NCBI GenBank assembly: GCA_013433145.1
Contig: CM024175.1
Span: forward strand, 1-64,000
Origin: Ascaris suum
Lineage: Eukaryota; Nematoda; Chromadorea; Rhabditida; Ascarididae
DNA: 64,000 nucleotides
Direction of reading: 5' to 3'
The notes beneath the pieces were generated by a model, which saw only the letters and a program-made list of their open reading frames with translations, searched no databases and was not told the DNA's origin. This document shows positions 12,815 to 26,200 of the stretch, piece by piece (the first letter of the stretch is position 1; the number at the start of each line of letters is the position of its first letter). Made by a program: the position numbers and the translations under genes.

Positions 12815-15017
12815 ATGTCGTCTGCTGGTCTGCGAAGACAGCTTACGCTGACCAAGGAAGGCTGCAGAAGTATCTGAGTGAGCTGCCTGCTTACAGCGAG
12901 GATTTTAAGAATGGACAGGAGAGAATGGTTATGAGGTCCCAGTTGACAAGAGACCTTACGAGACTAGAAACGGATGTGGAAAAGATAAATGCGAGCCACG
13001 CTGCGTGGAGAGAGCTCCTCATAGGTCTAACTGGCGAAAAGCAACAAAAGGAGAGTGAGCGGTATGAAAAAGAATGTGAGGCCCAAAACAGTTTCCTGGA
13101 GGTAGTTGATAAGGCAGATGAGGCAGTAGCTACTCTGAAGTGCAAGCTTGCAGAGCTAGATTTAGCAGAGAAAACATTGCCAGTTCTGGAAGTTAAACAA
13201 GAAGGAAAGGGATGGAGAACAGAATTACCTCGAGCTACTCTCCCCAATTCCACGGCGATCCCTAGAATGGGAGAGGGTTTTGGGATTCCTTTGAAGCGGT
13301 GGTAGATGGGCAGCCGATTCCGCCAGTGATAAAAAATGACACATCTGGCGAACTGTTTGCATGGAAATGCAAAGGAAGCTATTGCGGGACTTCCCATTAC
13401 CAATGAAAGTTATGAAGAAGCTAAAGACGTCCTAGCAGAAAAGTTTGGTAATCCAGTTATTGTGAGGAGGCACCTATACCGAACACTGCAAATGTTACCC
13501 TCATGTTCAGACAAGTTAAGCGATATAAAGAAATTTAGCGAGGCCTTATCTAGGGCTTGCAAACAGTTGAGAGTCCTCAAAGAACCACTCGACAACCCTC
13601 CATTAGTATTGTCGGTTCTGCAAAAGCTCCCTCTTTCCATTTTGGAAGAGATGATGAGGGATAAAGAACACAAGAGTGGGACATGGAGCTGGTGAAAAGG
13701 GCGCTAGACTCTACCTGAGAAGAAAGGAAGAGATAGCCAGCCTAATGGACGGGAGACGGAGAGCGCCACACACCGAATTTCAGAGAAGTAGGCAATCGTC
13801 GCAACGGCGTTCGCAGCCACAAAAAATTGTACTCAGAAAGGTTGTGCGCTATGTGCGCAGGCCCATTTTGCGGATGAGTGTTTTACATATCGAGGGATTG
13901 CTGACCGAGAACAACGCATCACAGATCTTAAGTTATGCTTTAGATGTCTGCGAGAAGGTCACAAAAAAGTAGAATTGTAAGTTCACCAGACCCTGCTTCT
14001 ACTGTCGGGGCAATCATCACAGTGCACTTTGTCGGCAGAGGGAGAGGGTTAATCTATCGTGGCGGAGCCCAGCAATGCAAGTAAATAACCAAGGGGGGAT
14101 GCTACAAGATGAGCGCTATCAAGTACGCAGACCCAGCACCAACTGGCCACAGAGAGAATCAGTTACAAGGGTGCGGCCTGAGTGGGCTTCTCGATCGGTT
14201 AGTAGAACTAACTGAAGGTGTCAACAACGACTCTGCCAGTGCAGGGTGAAGACAATCAATCAGCGCCGACCTAGCAACTTCACCAAATCAGCAAATGACA
14301 TATCAAACCAATGCCGTGGTAGTTGAGCGAGCTGAAGCCAAGGTATGGCTTCCCTCTCACGTGCCCACAGCCAAGGACTTCAAGGGAAGGCTCGAGGGGA
14401 GAGTGTAGAAACCTACCAGCTCGCGATACAAAAGTCTACCTTCCTACTACTCGAGTAGAGGTATATAATCCGAAAGATGAGGCAAGCCGTACAGTGGGAC
14501 TTACGCACTGTTCGATAGCGGTTCGCAACGATCCTTTATCACCACGTTGGTGGCAAAGCAGCTCAATCTAAGTCCTGTTACGTCAGAGGTTATTTCGCTT
14601 AACACCTTCGCTTCCAAACGGACAAAGAAGTTGGAATCCCAATTGGTAGAAGTTGGGCTTTGTCTGGAGAAGGGGAACACGGAGGTAATAGAAGTAGTGA
14701 CGTTGTCCGAGGCTGGTTAGGGAGTAAACTGTCGGACACCGCTAAACAAGAGAGAAAAAGGAGAAGATTGGGACAAGAGCTGAAAGTGGACCCAGGATTC
14801 TGATAGGATCAGACTTTTACTGGCAACTCATAGGAAGTGCGCACCTGAAAGACTCGCGAATAACCTGTACCGGATCTCGACAAACGTAGGACCTATGATA
14901 GGAGGACGGCTCGAAAAAGAGCGAGACGTAAAAGTACTAACCGAGCACATCGAAGAAAACACAAACGTAGAAAGTGTTGTTTTAAGTATCGGAGAAAAGG
15001 GGCTTAATCAGGATTAG
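12815..15017 (+). pseudogene. gag-protease reading frame, copy 2 (frameshifted)
   Basis: Same layout as copy 1: ATG at 12815, long open Gag pieces at 12925-13305 and 13336-13695, zinc knuckles near 13935-14035, protease near 14505-14900, and stop TAG at 15015-15017. The open stretches are longer than in copy 1 but still split across frames by indels (near 13310, 13670 and 13965). The end, reading 'GEKGLNQD' before the stop, is cleaner here than in copy 1. It confirms that the ORF ends after the protease and does not continue into reverse transcriptase. The product would have been a Gag-protease polyprotein of roughly 730 residues. Confidence 0.8.
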
Positions 15018-15074
15018 CTACCGTCCTCATCACCATAAGATTAACCGTCTAAATAAACTTTATCAAAAACTCAT

Positions 15075-15093
15075 GAGGGGGCCGGTGGGAGTT
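15075..15093 (+). other. Polypurine tract, copy 2
   Basis: Purine-rich stretch beginning GAGGGGGCCGG, directly before the TG of LTR 3. It is equivalent to 11297-11312. Confidence 0.55.
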
Positions 15094-16729
15094 TGTCGCG
15101 GCTGCGCGCGAAGAACTAAAACAAGTGAGAGCCGAATAAAGCTGCAGAATTTGTTTTGCAGAAGAAATGAGAAATTAGCAAACAAGGGAGTGAAGTTGTT
15201 GACAGGCACTCAAATATGATGTGCACAAAAATGCATGAGCGAGCGGTACCAGTGGCACAAAGAGGCCTTTGTCTCAAAACCGCAGAAAGGGGCGAAGCCG
15301 CTATAAACAGTCGTAAGAATTATGCCCTGTGAGTTAACCGAATGAATAAAACAAAGTGAGAGTTGAATAAGCTGCAAATTAGTTTTTTGCAGAAGTAGTG
15401 AGAAAATCAAAGACTGGAGTTGTTGACAGGCCACTCAGATATCATGAGCACAAAAATGCATGAGCGAGCGGTACCAGTGGCACAAAGAGGCCTTTGTCTC
15501 CCACCACCATAATAAAAGAAACGAAGCCGCTATAAACACATCATAAAAGTCATATGCCTCAAATTAACAAAAAAACAACGTTTTTGGAGTTAAACAAAAA
15601 CACAAGGAAGAGGCGGGGCAGCCATCAGAAAGTGTCAACAAGAGGGCTATTAAGCAAAACCAAAGTTTCGGCAATTGTTTTGAGTACTAAATTTGGATCG
15701 GCTTTGCGACTCCAGCGTTTTTCACTTATGTATATGTGACGTTGTTTCTGTCTTACTGTAGTGTTGTGCTATGACCGTGTTTTATGAGATAAGCGTGTGA
15801 TGTGTTCCCTGTCGTACTGTAGAGTTGTGCTATGACAGTGTTGATAAATATGCGAGTTGTTTCTTTCGGGTTAGAATGTGTAAGAATATCACGGACATCC
15901 CCGATAATTATATATGAGCTTTCTTTGTCATGTTTAATCTAAGCACTGATATGTATGTACATATCGGACATGTACGCGAATTGTTTAATCAAGTTATAAT
16001 TTATTAGCATATCACGCAATCTCCCATCATATACGTGAATTTTCTTAGCCATGCGTTAATCTATCGTCATCATATTTACGTCTCTGATAATCAAATGTTC
16101 TTCGTCACGTTTTTTATTATCTATATACGATAATAAAGGTTTAATTACCCAAGTTTGAGGTGTGGTTCACAAAGCAGTGGCTAGGTGCACAAGGGACGTT
16201 GCACAGCAGAATCTGATAGTGGTATTAAAAGGACGAACCACCTCAGCGCAAGTGTATATTTTGGGTAACTGGCAGAGGCAAGCCAAGGTGATCATTGACG
16301 AGCGAAAGACGTCAATAATTGGTACGGTGCGACAACCAGGCTGGTCGCAATTGAAAGGAGCTCATTGATCGGGAACGTCGACACCAGCGGTGATCGCGGT
16401 TGGATCGACGCCAGTGGACAAAGAGATAAAACTCGACGGTGGATCAGAGACGCCACGCGTCAACATAGAACTGACAAAGGTAGATAGCGGAAACGATCGG
16501 TGGCTCAGGCGACATCGATCAACAACAGGACGTGGCCTATTTTTTTAACAGTAATCATATTTTTTTGTGTTTTTTTTTCTTCACTTCTATTGTTTGTTCA
16601 CGAAACTTTGGGGACAAACTATCCTATCATACATTCAAAAATTGTTGACCATCTTCACCCTTCACAAAATACAATCAATATCCCAGAAGGGGAGAAATAG
16701 TTGAAGAAATTGTGAACCAGGTCAATACA
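15094..16729 (+). repeat. BEL/Pao LTR 3, with internal duplication
   Basis: About 1636 bp, some 222 bp longer than LTR 2. The extra length comes from a tandem duplication of the early U3 segment: the block with 'gctgcagaat', 'ttgttgacagg', 'gcatgagcgagcggtacc' and 'aaagaggcctttgtctc' appears at about 15135-15275 and again at 15370-15502. The TATA site is altered (TATTAA) and AATAAA is at 16132-16137. It ends CA at 16729, followed by unrelated DNA. Confidence 0.8.
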
Positions 16730-19319
16730 ATTCCACTGAGAAATAAAAGCATTTTCTTGTTGACACTTCTTCAATGAACAATTACTATTTGATAAGAACA
16801 CATGTTTAAACATGAAAAGACACTATTCGGTTTACTTTTTCATCACTTCTCAGGGAACATTGACCTCACAAATTCCTCTTCTTGAAAACTGTTTTTTACT
16901 TCTTTTTAAAAGTTTTTTTTTCACTCATCTTCACATATAAAATGCAATGGTGAAAAGATAAAAATAAATAAATAAAGCAGTTCATAGTAATGAAACAAAT
17001 AGAAAAAAACATCAATCACAATGCAGTGTTCACTCGGTTCACACAGTGTTCACGAAATTGATTATAGATATGACAGAAAACGAACACTGAATTATTAAAA
17101 ATAAAGTGCATCTAGATGCGATCATCACACGAATGAAACACGTCAACGATACTAAGTGCTAGAAGGTAAATAGGTGCCTTTTTTTCCAGCATATCAGTGC
17201 ATACTGTACTTGTACATGATGGCTAGAATTAATGAAAACGGGACAGTGAAATATATGTAAACCCTATGTTGATCCGATTATTGAATGATATGTAAAATGC
17301 AAATCACAAGTGCTATATTCGTATCGACCACAACGGTGGAACTCATTTAGGTTCTCAGAATATGGAGACTTTGAGGGAATTGAATATCACAAATGAAGCC
17401 CTCCCTCCCCCCAATCCATTAAACAGACCACTAGCTTGGTCTTTCAAGGAAAAATTGCTCTCCCCCTTTCCTCTCATCAATCATTCCCCAACATCCCGCT
17501 TCTGCTTCCCTCACTCCTCTTCCTCCTCCCGTTCCCCGCAAAACAGCCAGACTCTGTAATATAAAAGGCATAAAAACGTCATCAATAGAATGCCTATGAG
17601 AAGGAATTTAAACATCGCTGCACAATATTGAGAACTTCTAGCGCCAAGGCTTCTATTCGAACTATTATTGTAATGATATTCGATTTACCGTCTATTGTTT
17701 TCAATTGATGAAACCGTTGCTATACTATCATGGTCATCGCTAATAATTTATAACAAGCAGATAGAACTATACTCTTAGTGTGAAATAACATGGTAGCATT
17801 TAAAAGTTTTTATCATTTGAACACCAATCAGAGCTTCTGTTTCAGCATATATTTATTTTCCTTTTTCTTCGCATAGTTCTTTCTTTTTCATTGCTTTCTT
17901 TCCGGTCAAGTTCATAACTAAGGTGCTGTCGATTTACAAATAGTTTCTGAACTATATACATTATATTTTACTTTATTTTCTTTTCATGAAGATTTCCATG
18001 AAATATGTCAAAATTCACATAATTCACTTGTAAATTTCATAAGCTATACCTTAATTTGCTCTCGAGCTATAATTTGCTAAGAATTAAATACAGCTCGTTT
18101 TTTATTGCTAAAATATCGTCGAATAAATTTTAAACAATATAAGTAAGGCTGATGATCAAGACTGTAGAAGCTAGTCGAGACAAACGATCAGTGGATGCGT
18201 CGGTGATAAGTAGAACACAATGTGCATCTAATGTATCGTAAAGATAAACCTTTAAGTGTTTTTTTAACGCTGTAACTCTTATCAGCAAATATTTTGTTTT
18301 AGCATTTTTATTGGATTTTTTCCAATCAATTTTTTTTTCAATATTGTATTCATTGAAGTTGTTTATCTTGAGCATGCAAGTCTTCGTTTCCCCATGAAAG
18401 GTTTGCCGAGGGAACTTTCATGTCGCATATTTTTATGAATTTCGTTTATACGTCCATTCACTCGTGTTGATTGCTAACAAATAACAGGATTTTTTTTTGG
18501 ATATTTTAATTGATAAAATAGATGATAAAAATTTTTATTAAAAAATTCGCTTTATTAGATCCGATTAGTGCGAAGTATAAATTCGACTTACTGCAAAAAA
18601 TATGTTGAATTTTGGTCTTTCTGAAGTGATTATAACTCTTCTCAAAGTTGGCGAATTAAGCTGACTGTTAGTATGGAAAGCATCAAAAGATGTGCATGGT
18701 AACAGCTCAAATATTTTCAAAAATAGGAATTGTTATTACCAGACAGACGACCAGACAGACACCCAGGCAGATTTTGAAATCCATTTGCACAGATAACACC
18801 TGCCTATAATATATTTTTCAGATGCGAATTTATGAAGGTATAAAAAAAGTCGCCATTGCGCTATTACATGTCTTTCACTTCCTATGTCATAGCCATACGA
18901 TCTAATTATTCATTTTCCAGTTGAAAGGTGCCAAAAATGATTGGCAATTTGCAAACGAGGGCAAATATTTTTGCATATAACCACTTGTATAGCAAATGAA
19001 TACGATTAACGCTATTTAGGTGAACTGGCAATCAAGTAGGTGATAAGTAAGATTGATTCCTATCGGATATGCAAAATTTTTTTGTTGTGACCCGCCGACA
19101 GAATAGTGGGTCATTATGTGACAGAAGCTAACTAATCAAATCGATATTTATTTATTTATTTCAAAGCCAATATTTATTCATACATTCATTTCAAAATCCA
19201 AAATAGAAAATATGAAGAATAACGGCATCTTTCCTAAAAGCAGAATATAGACGAGCGGACATTTAAAACATAACAGCAGTAACAGCGTGCAATTTTTGAC
19301 GTCTTATAAATGACAAAAA

Positions 19320-19320
<1 letters not shown>
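16730..19320. other. Intergenic AT-rich DNA
   Basis: No supported gene. A pyrimidine-rich patch (runs of CCCT and TCCTCC) lies at about 17398-17535. The rest is low-complexity AT-rich sequence. Confidence 0.5.
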
Positions 19321-21359
<2,039 letters not shown>

Positions 21360-21370
<11 letters not shown>

Positions 21371-23050
21371 GTAAATCGAAATGACTCAACCGCAGCTTAA
21401 AAAGTGAAGAAGTTGGTGCTTTAACGATATCGGCGAGAAGCAGATTCCAGGCTCGTGCAACCCGAAACTGAAAACTATACTGTTTGTATTGCAACATGCT
21501 CTTACGAGGTGTGCGATTATTCAATGATTGTAGGTCGAAAGTTTTTAGCCTGTTTATGTAACTTGACCGGTATAGGTCACGGTAGGTTTTACGAAAAGCA
21601 ATACTGTTGAGCATCTCCGGACATTTTATGGCGACCTAATATTACAAATCGAGTGAGGAGACCATATGAGAGTGAAGTATTTCAAAACATGTCGGCAGTA
21701 TGCGATGAAGGCATTTCGATAATGTTGGCTACGACTGCGCTGCAAGGTGCGGAGAACACATTTTCGAATTTTTGAGGATTTGTTAGCAGCAGTGGAACAT
21801 TTTCGAATTTTTGAGGATTTGTCAGCAGCAGCGGAACACTGCAAGCTCCGGTGAAGTTTAGAGTGGATTATAATACAGAATCGTGAACACCATCAGAATT
21901 AGAAAGAACATCACTTGTTAGCCTCAGAAAGCATTCATGCTGAAAGTTAATAAGAACCACATGACATTTTTAATGAGAAGTATTTAACTGCTAAAATGTA
22001 GACCACTCGGCAAATGCATTCAGGTCCCTTTGTAGAATATGGAAATCGTAGACAGGATCATACAACGAACGATAAATTTTGAGGTCATTAGCATAGAGGC
22101 TTAGTACTACTCAGAATGCCATCTGAAACATCGCTGAGTATATGACGAAAAAAAGAGGACCCAAAACACTTCCTTATGGGACCGCACTAGGAATTGAGTA
22201 CGGAGTGAAGCAAATATCTCCAATTTTTATTTGAAAACCGTCCAAATTGGAATGCTCCTATCCACTTTAGAAGATAGAAAACGATACCATATTTTTCCGC
22301 TTTCAAGAGTAACTTTTCGTGGCACAACACATCAAAGGCGTCGGCATAATCGATATAGACAATTTAAGTCTGAACCCCCTATTCAACAAAAATACCCACT
22401 CACTCAAGGACGAAATGAATTGCGATAATGCGGATCGGCCAAGGATGAGGCCAAACTGATGGCGGCTCAGAAGACTGTTTCGCGTAAAGTGTTGCATAAA
22501 TGCATCTCTGAGAATAGTTTCGAAAACCTTCCAAACGAAGGAGGCCAGACTGATTGCGCGATAGCTTTCTACTGAAGTGGTAGGTGATTCTCTAACAAAG
22601 CTGTAATGAACGCACACTTTTAAGCAGGGTGAGGTTAAGAAGAAGAGATGGAACAATGAAAACCCACATTAAGTGGCTACGAGATTGCTTTTGTGGTTCG
22701 ATTTAGAAACGATGATAGGATACGATCTGCTTTGGGTGAAATCTTGTTACTGAGTTTACGAATAATTTTCAGAACAGAGCCAGCGCTTACCTCAGCAAAA
22801 TTCAAACGCTTATTGCACCGAACAGGAAAGGCCGTTAGCGCACCCTTATGTTCCATGGAAAAACTTGAGAAATAGTCGGACGAGCACTAGAAATTGTCCC
22901 GTGCTGTGTTATCTGCAGCACAGCTCCATCACTCCTGAAATAGAGACTCTCCGTTCTCTTTAATGGAAACTCCCTCTTCCACTTCAATGAGTTTTCACTG
23001 ATTTTTTATCTTCATAAACAATGGGCGGAAAACATTTTCCTTTGCTTTAT
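21360..23050 (-). pseudogene. Dead non-LTR retrotransposon (CR1/jockey-like reverse transcriptase)
   Basis: Read on the minus strand from about 23050 down, several frames together give a LINE reverse transcriptase. The order is an 'ENGESLF' region, 'YFSSFSMEHKGAL' (about 22850), the 'KISPKADRI' region (about 22750), 'ESYRAISLASFVWKVFE' (22600-22550), 'LLSRHQFGL' (about 22470), a GSVLGPL-like block (about 22170), then the catalytic box (about 22055) and a C-terminal stretch at 21360-21614 ending near 'FQFRVARAWNLL'. These match conserved RT blocks of CR1/jockey-type LINEs. Frameshifts and stops are scattered throughout. The catalytic box reads YAND instead of Y/FADD, so even repaired frames would lack a key aspartate. 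The endonuclease was not found, so the copy is 5'-truncated. Confidence 0.75.
21752..21838. repeat. Tandem duplication of about 39 bp inside the LINE
   Basis: The block 'acattttcgaatttttgagg...ttgt(t/c)agcagcag(t/c)gga' occurs twice in succession, about 39 bp apart. It lies in the degraded LINE coding region. Confidence 0.85.
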
Positions 23051-23299
23051 CAATAATGCTTTTTGTGTTTATCCTGAAAGCTTTGTCTTTTAAGACAGAA
23101 CCGTTTATCATAGCAACAACCACCGATAAATTTTATGCGCATATTCCATTTCCAATTGATATGGAAGTCGATTGCCAGAGCTTCGAATTCGATTCCTATA
23201 GACCTTAGGCGAAGCTGGAGGACTGCGGCTCTAATGGAAGTAAAATTTATCACTTTCTATTGATCACGTTTGTCGGGTGTAAACGGACTCCGACAAGAC

Positions 23300-26200
23300 T
23301 TCCTGGCTCCGTCCTACTGAGCAACTCCGACCAACACTTTCATCAAGACGAGGATGATGCAAAGATGATGCAAAGTCCAGCCTCTTTCTTCTCTTAAGCG
23401 AAACAACGGTGAATCGACTTGTCATTCTACTTTATGGATTGGGAGGGTCGGCATCAGCATCGAAAATTGTAGTTTTAAAGCTCGATGCAAAATTCACACG
23501 TGTTTTGAAATTTAGAAAAATCAAGGTATTATTTCGAAACTACTCAATAAGTTCTCGAGCATTAATGTAATCGATTAAAACGATAATGAGGACATCCAAA
23601 AAGCGCATATCTTACAAATTGTTCGATGTGTTTCATCACTTCTCATCAAAACGCAATTAAATTTTATTTATTTTATGAAATGCAGCAAATGAACGGCGCG
23701 ATATGTTTGCCGAGAAATATTCGTAACAAATTAGTAGCCAAGAACGCATGAAGAAATTACGACAGCATCGCCCTTGTAAAATTCTTCGCTCTTATTCTAT
23801 TCGTTTTATTGTAACTCTTCCACTGTCTCGTTTTCCACTAACTTTATGCATCGTTCTTGTTATGCATCTATCACTCTAATCTTATTTTCATTGTTTGGAA
23901 TTCTTTTACGCCATTCTCCGACCACTCATCTACTATAAGCTTGAACTTCACTAAATCACTAAAAATACTGCAGATGATCTCTCTATGCATCATTCTTCTA
24001 TCATGCAACATGTGTTATTTTTAGATTCAGCGATCAATCAATAGATCAACATCGGTACAATAGATCAAAGCAGTTTGATACAATTTGACTAGATTTTGTT
24101 GCGGTGTAGGATCATTTGTTTAATTATACCTGAAGGTATTTTCATCTGATCGCTAACTACTGAATAAATTCGAAGGCGAAGGGATCGCCCAGCAAATCAT
24201 TTTTCAAGTTAGCTAAGTTTCTCTCTGTTCAGCTTTCCTCTTTTTTCCCAGAATTCTATTTTCTCTGTCCAATTTTTATTGCCCTTGACCATACTTTCAG
24301 AGGTGCAAATATAGTAATTACTATTTCAAAATATCCTTTAGTGAAGTGGTGTATGCTCATCACAGTATCACTGATACATTCTGAGGGACTTGAGATCTGC
24401 GGCTAAAACATTCAGATATTTGGAACGAACGATACTTCTTATATTCAGTGGTAATTTATATGAATTGCAAGAAATGCTTGAGAAATTTTGTTAGTTCATG
24501 AAGCATGGTATGCAATAAGACATCTTATTCATAGTGGCTTAAATGATATGACAGATACATTTCTATTAAAAGGTTCAGCAGGTTCACTGAAGTTGTAAGA
24601 TATGAAACGCAAGGTATCGCATGTGGTTTACTAATATATCGCACCTGGTGTGATATACCTTTATGCGCCATTCCGAATCCGTGTCTGTGTCTAACTGTTT
24701 GTTCATTCAGTTGTTTACTCGGATGCTACAGAAGCCAGAATATATATAACCTACCTCACAGGATGATCTATTGTATCATATTCCATGTTGGTTCACCAAT
24801 CTTCAAAAGGTGAAATCTCCACGCATCTTACACTTGTCGGACCAAGAACAAAAAACATCCTGTAAAAGATTGGTATAAACAATGGAATTAATGAAAATAT
24901 GATAGCATTACTTCGTATATTTATTAGTTGTTGGCAATATGTGAAAATAGTTGGTAAGGCCAACGGAATGCAACGATGCATATTGTGTGTAAAGATGAGC
25001 ATAATTGGCATCGGACAATGTGCTTGCAAGATTACGCTTGAAAGTGGGACTGCGCCTAGATTCAATTGCAGGAGTTGATTAAGTGATAAAAAAAAAGCGA
25101 AAGCAGGATGTCTGAACTTGTCGGAGATGTATCTGTGGATGATCTGCACTTATTAACTGAAAAGATCGACCGATGTTGATTTGATCCTTCATTGTTGCCG
25201 ATCATATTCCGCCATAGTAAATGGTTGAGCATTATAAAATTTGATGGTTGAGCACTCCAAATGTTAACTCAAAAAATTTAAAATCCAAAAGTTCCTTCTG
25301 GACTGCCCAAAGGTATCAAGCATTATTACAACGATGTACTCATACGCAAAAAAAAACCTTATAAAAGCAGCTAATGGCATAAAAACTTGCTGTAATTAGA
25401 AGTGTCGCTCAGCCTTCAGACGGTGGAACCATCCTGATCAATCGATAGTATCGGCGGATCGCATTCATCGAAATGAAGATGAGTATTATAGGCAAATTGA
25501 CCGGAACCGCTCACTATTCCATTTATCTAGAAAAGTTGGAATGCTCAGAAAACTTAGAATAATAAATCGATACCTCATAGATGAAAGTGACTGTGTATTC
25601 TAAACTTGTATACTATGATTGCAACCTTTGAATGAGGTTTGCATCTCCGTGTTGAGTGACGCTTGCTTATGTGTATCAGTGTTTCATCTGCAAGCTCACT
25701 TACGCCCATTTAAATGAACTGAAATACAAAACACTGAATTTCCTCCATTTTACCAAGGTCATTTTTCAAATATTTCAATGATCCCATTTTCCTTTGTTAG
25801 ACGCTCTCAGACATATAATCTCATCTCTTCACTACACATGTATATTTCAACAAACATTCACTACCTCTTTCTAATATATTTCATCCTGTCAGATTTATTA
25901 AGAAATACCTTCGAATGAAAGATTGCACATTAAAAATTGCCAAATTCATCGTTCGAGTATTTTCTCCGAAATATAGATTATTATCATCTATTCAACTGTC
26001 TCTTGTTTACGGATAGAACAGGACGAGCTTGAGTTGACTGAGCGACTCCACAATTCTACTCACTTCCTCTCTTTAATTCCTCAATAACCATTGTTCGTCG
26101 CTTTTTCTACTTTCTATCAACTGCTTCGTTTTATTATTTCCATAGAATTCAAACGCTTCATTCATTTTTTTTATGAGTAAAATGTAATTCACAATATCTC

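Larger units (their letters stand above)
7527..16729 (+). mobile_element. Tandem non-autonomous BEL/Pao-type LTR retrotransposon (3 LTRs, 2 internal regions)
   Basis: Three copies of one LTR (7527-8935, 11313-12726, 15094-16729) alternate with two internal regions (8936-11312, 12727-15093). The repeat period is about 3.78 kb. Each internal region starts with a primer-binding-like TGGTGCCACGAGCCGGGA directly after the LTR. It encodes Gag with zinc knuckles and a retropepsin, and ends in a purine-rich tract just before the next LTR. Reverse transcriptase, RNase H and integrase are absent: the frame stops about 60 bp before the polypurine tract. I assign BEL/Pao from the Gag region ('AKEAIAGLP', 'LAEKFGNP') and the protease type. 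Mobilisation would need proteins from another element. The sharing of a central LTR suggests recombination between copies or an assembly stack. No clear target-site duplication was seen. Confidence 0.85.

Noticed and set aside
24793..25149. Hydrophobic minus-strand frame that might be a nematode chemoreceptor fragment
   Set aside because: Hydrophobic residues are expected from T-rich codons. No receptor motif, splice site or adjoining exon supports it.
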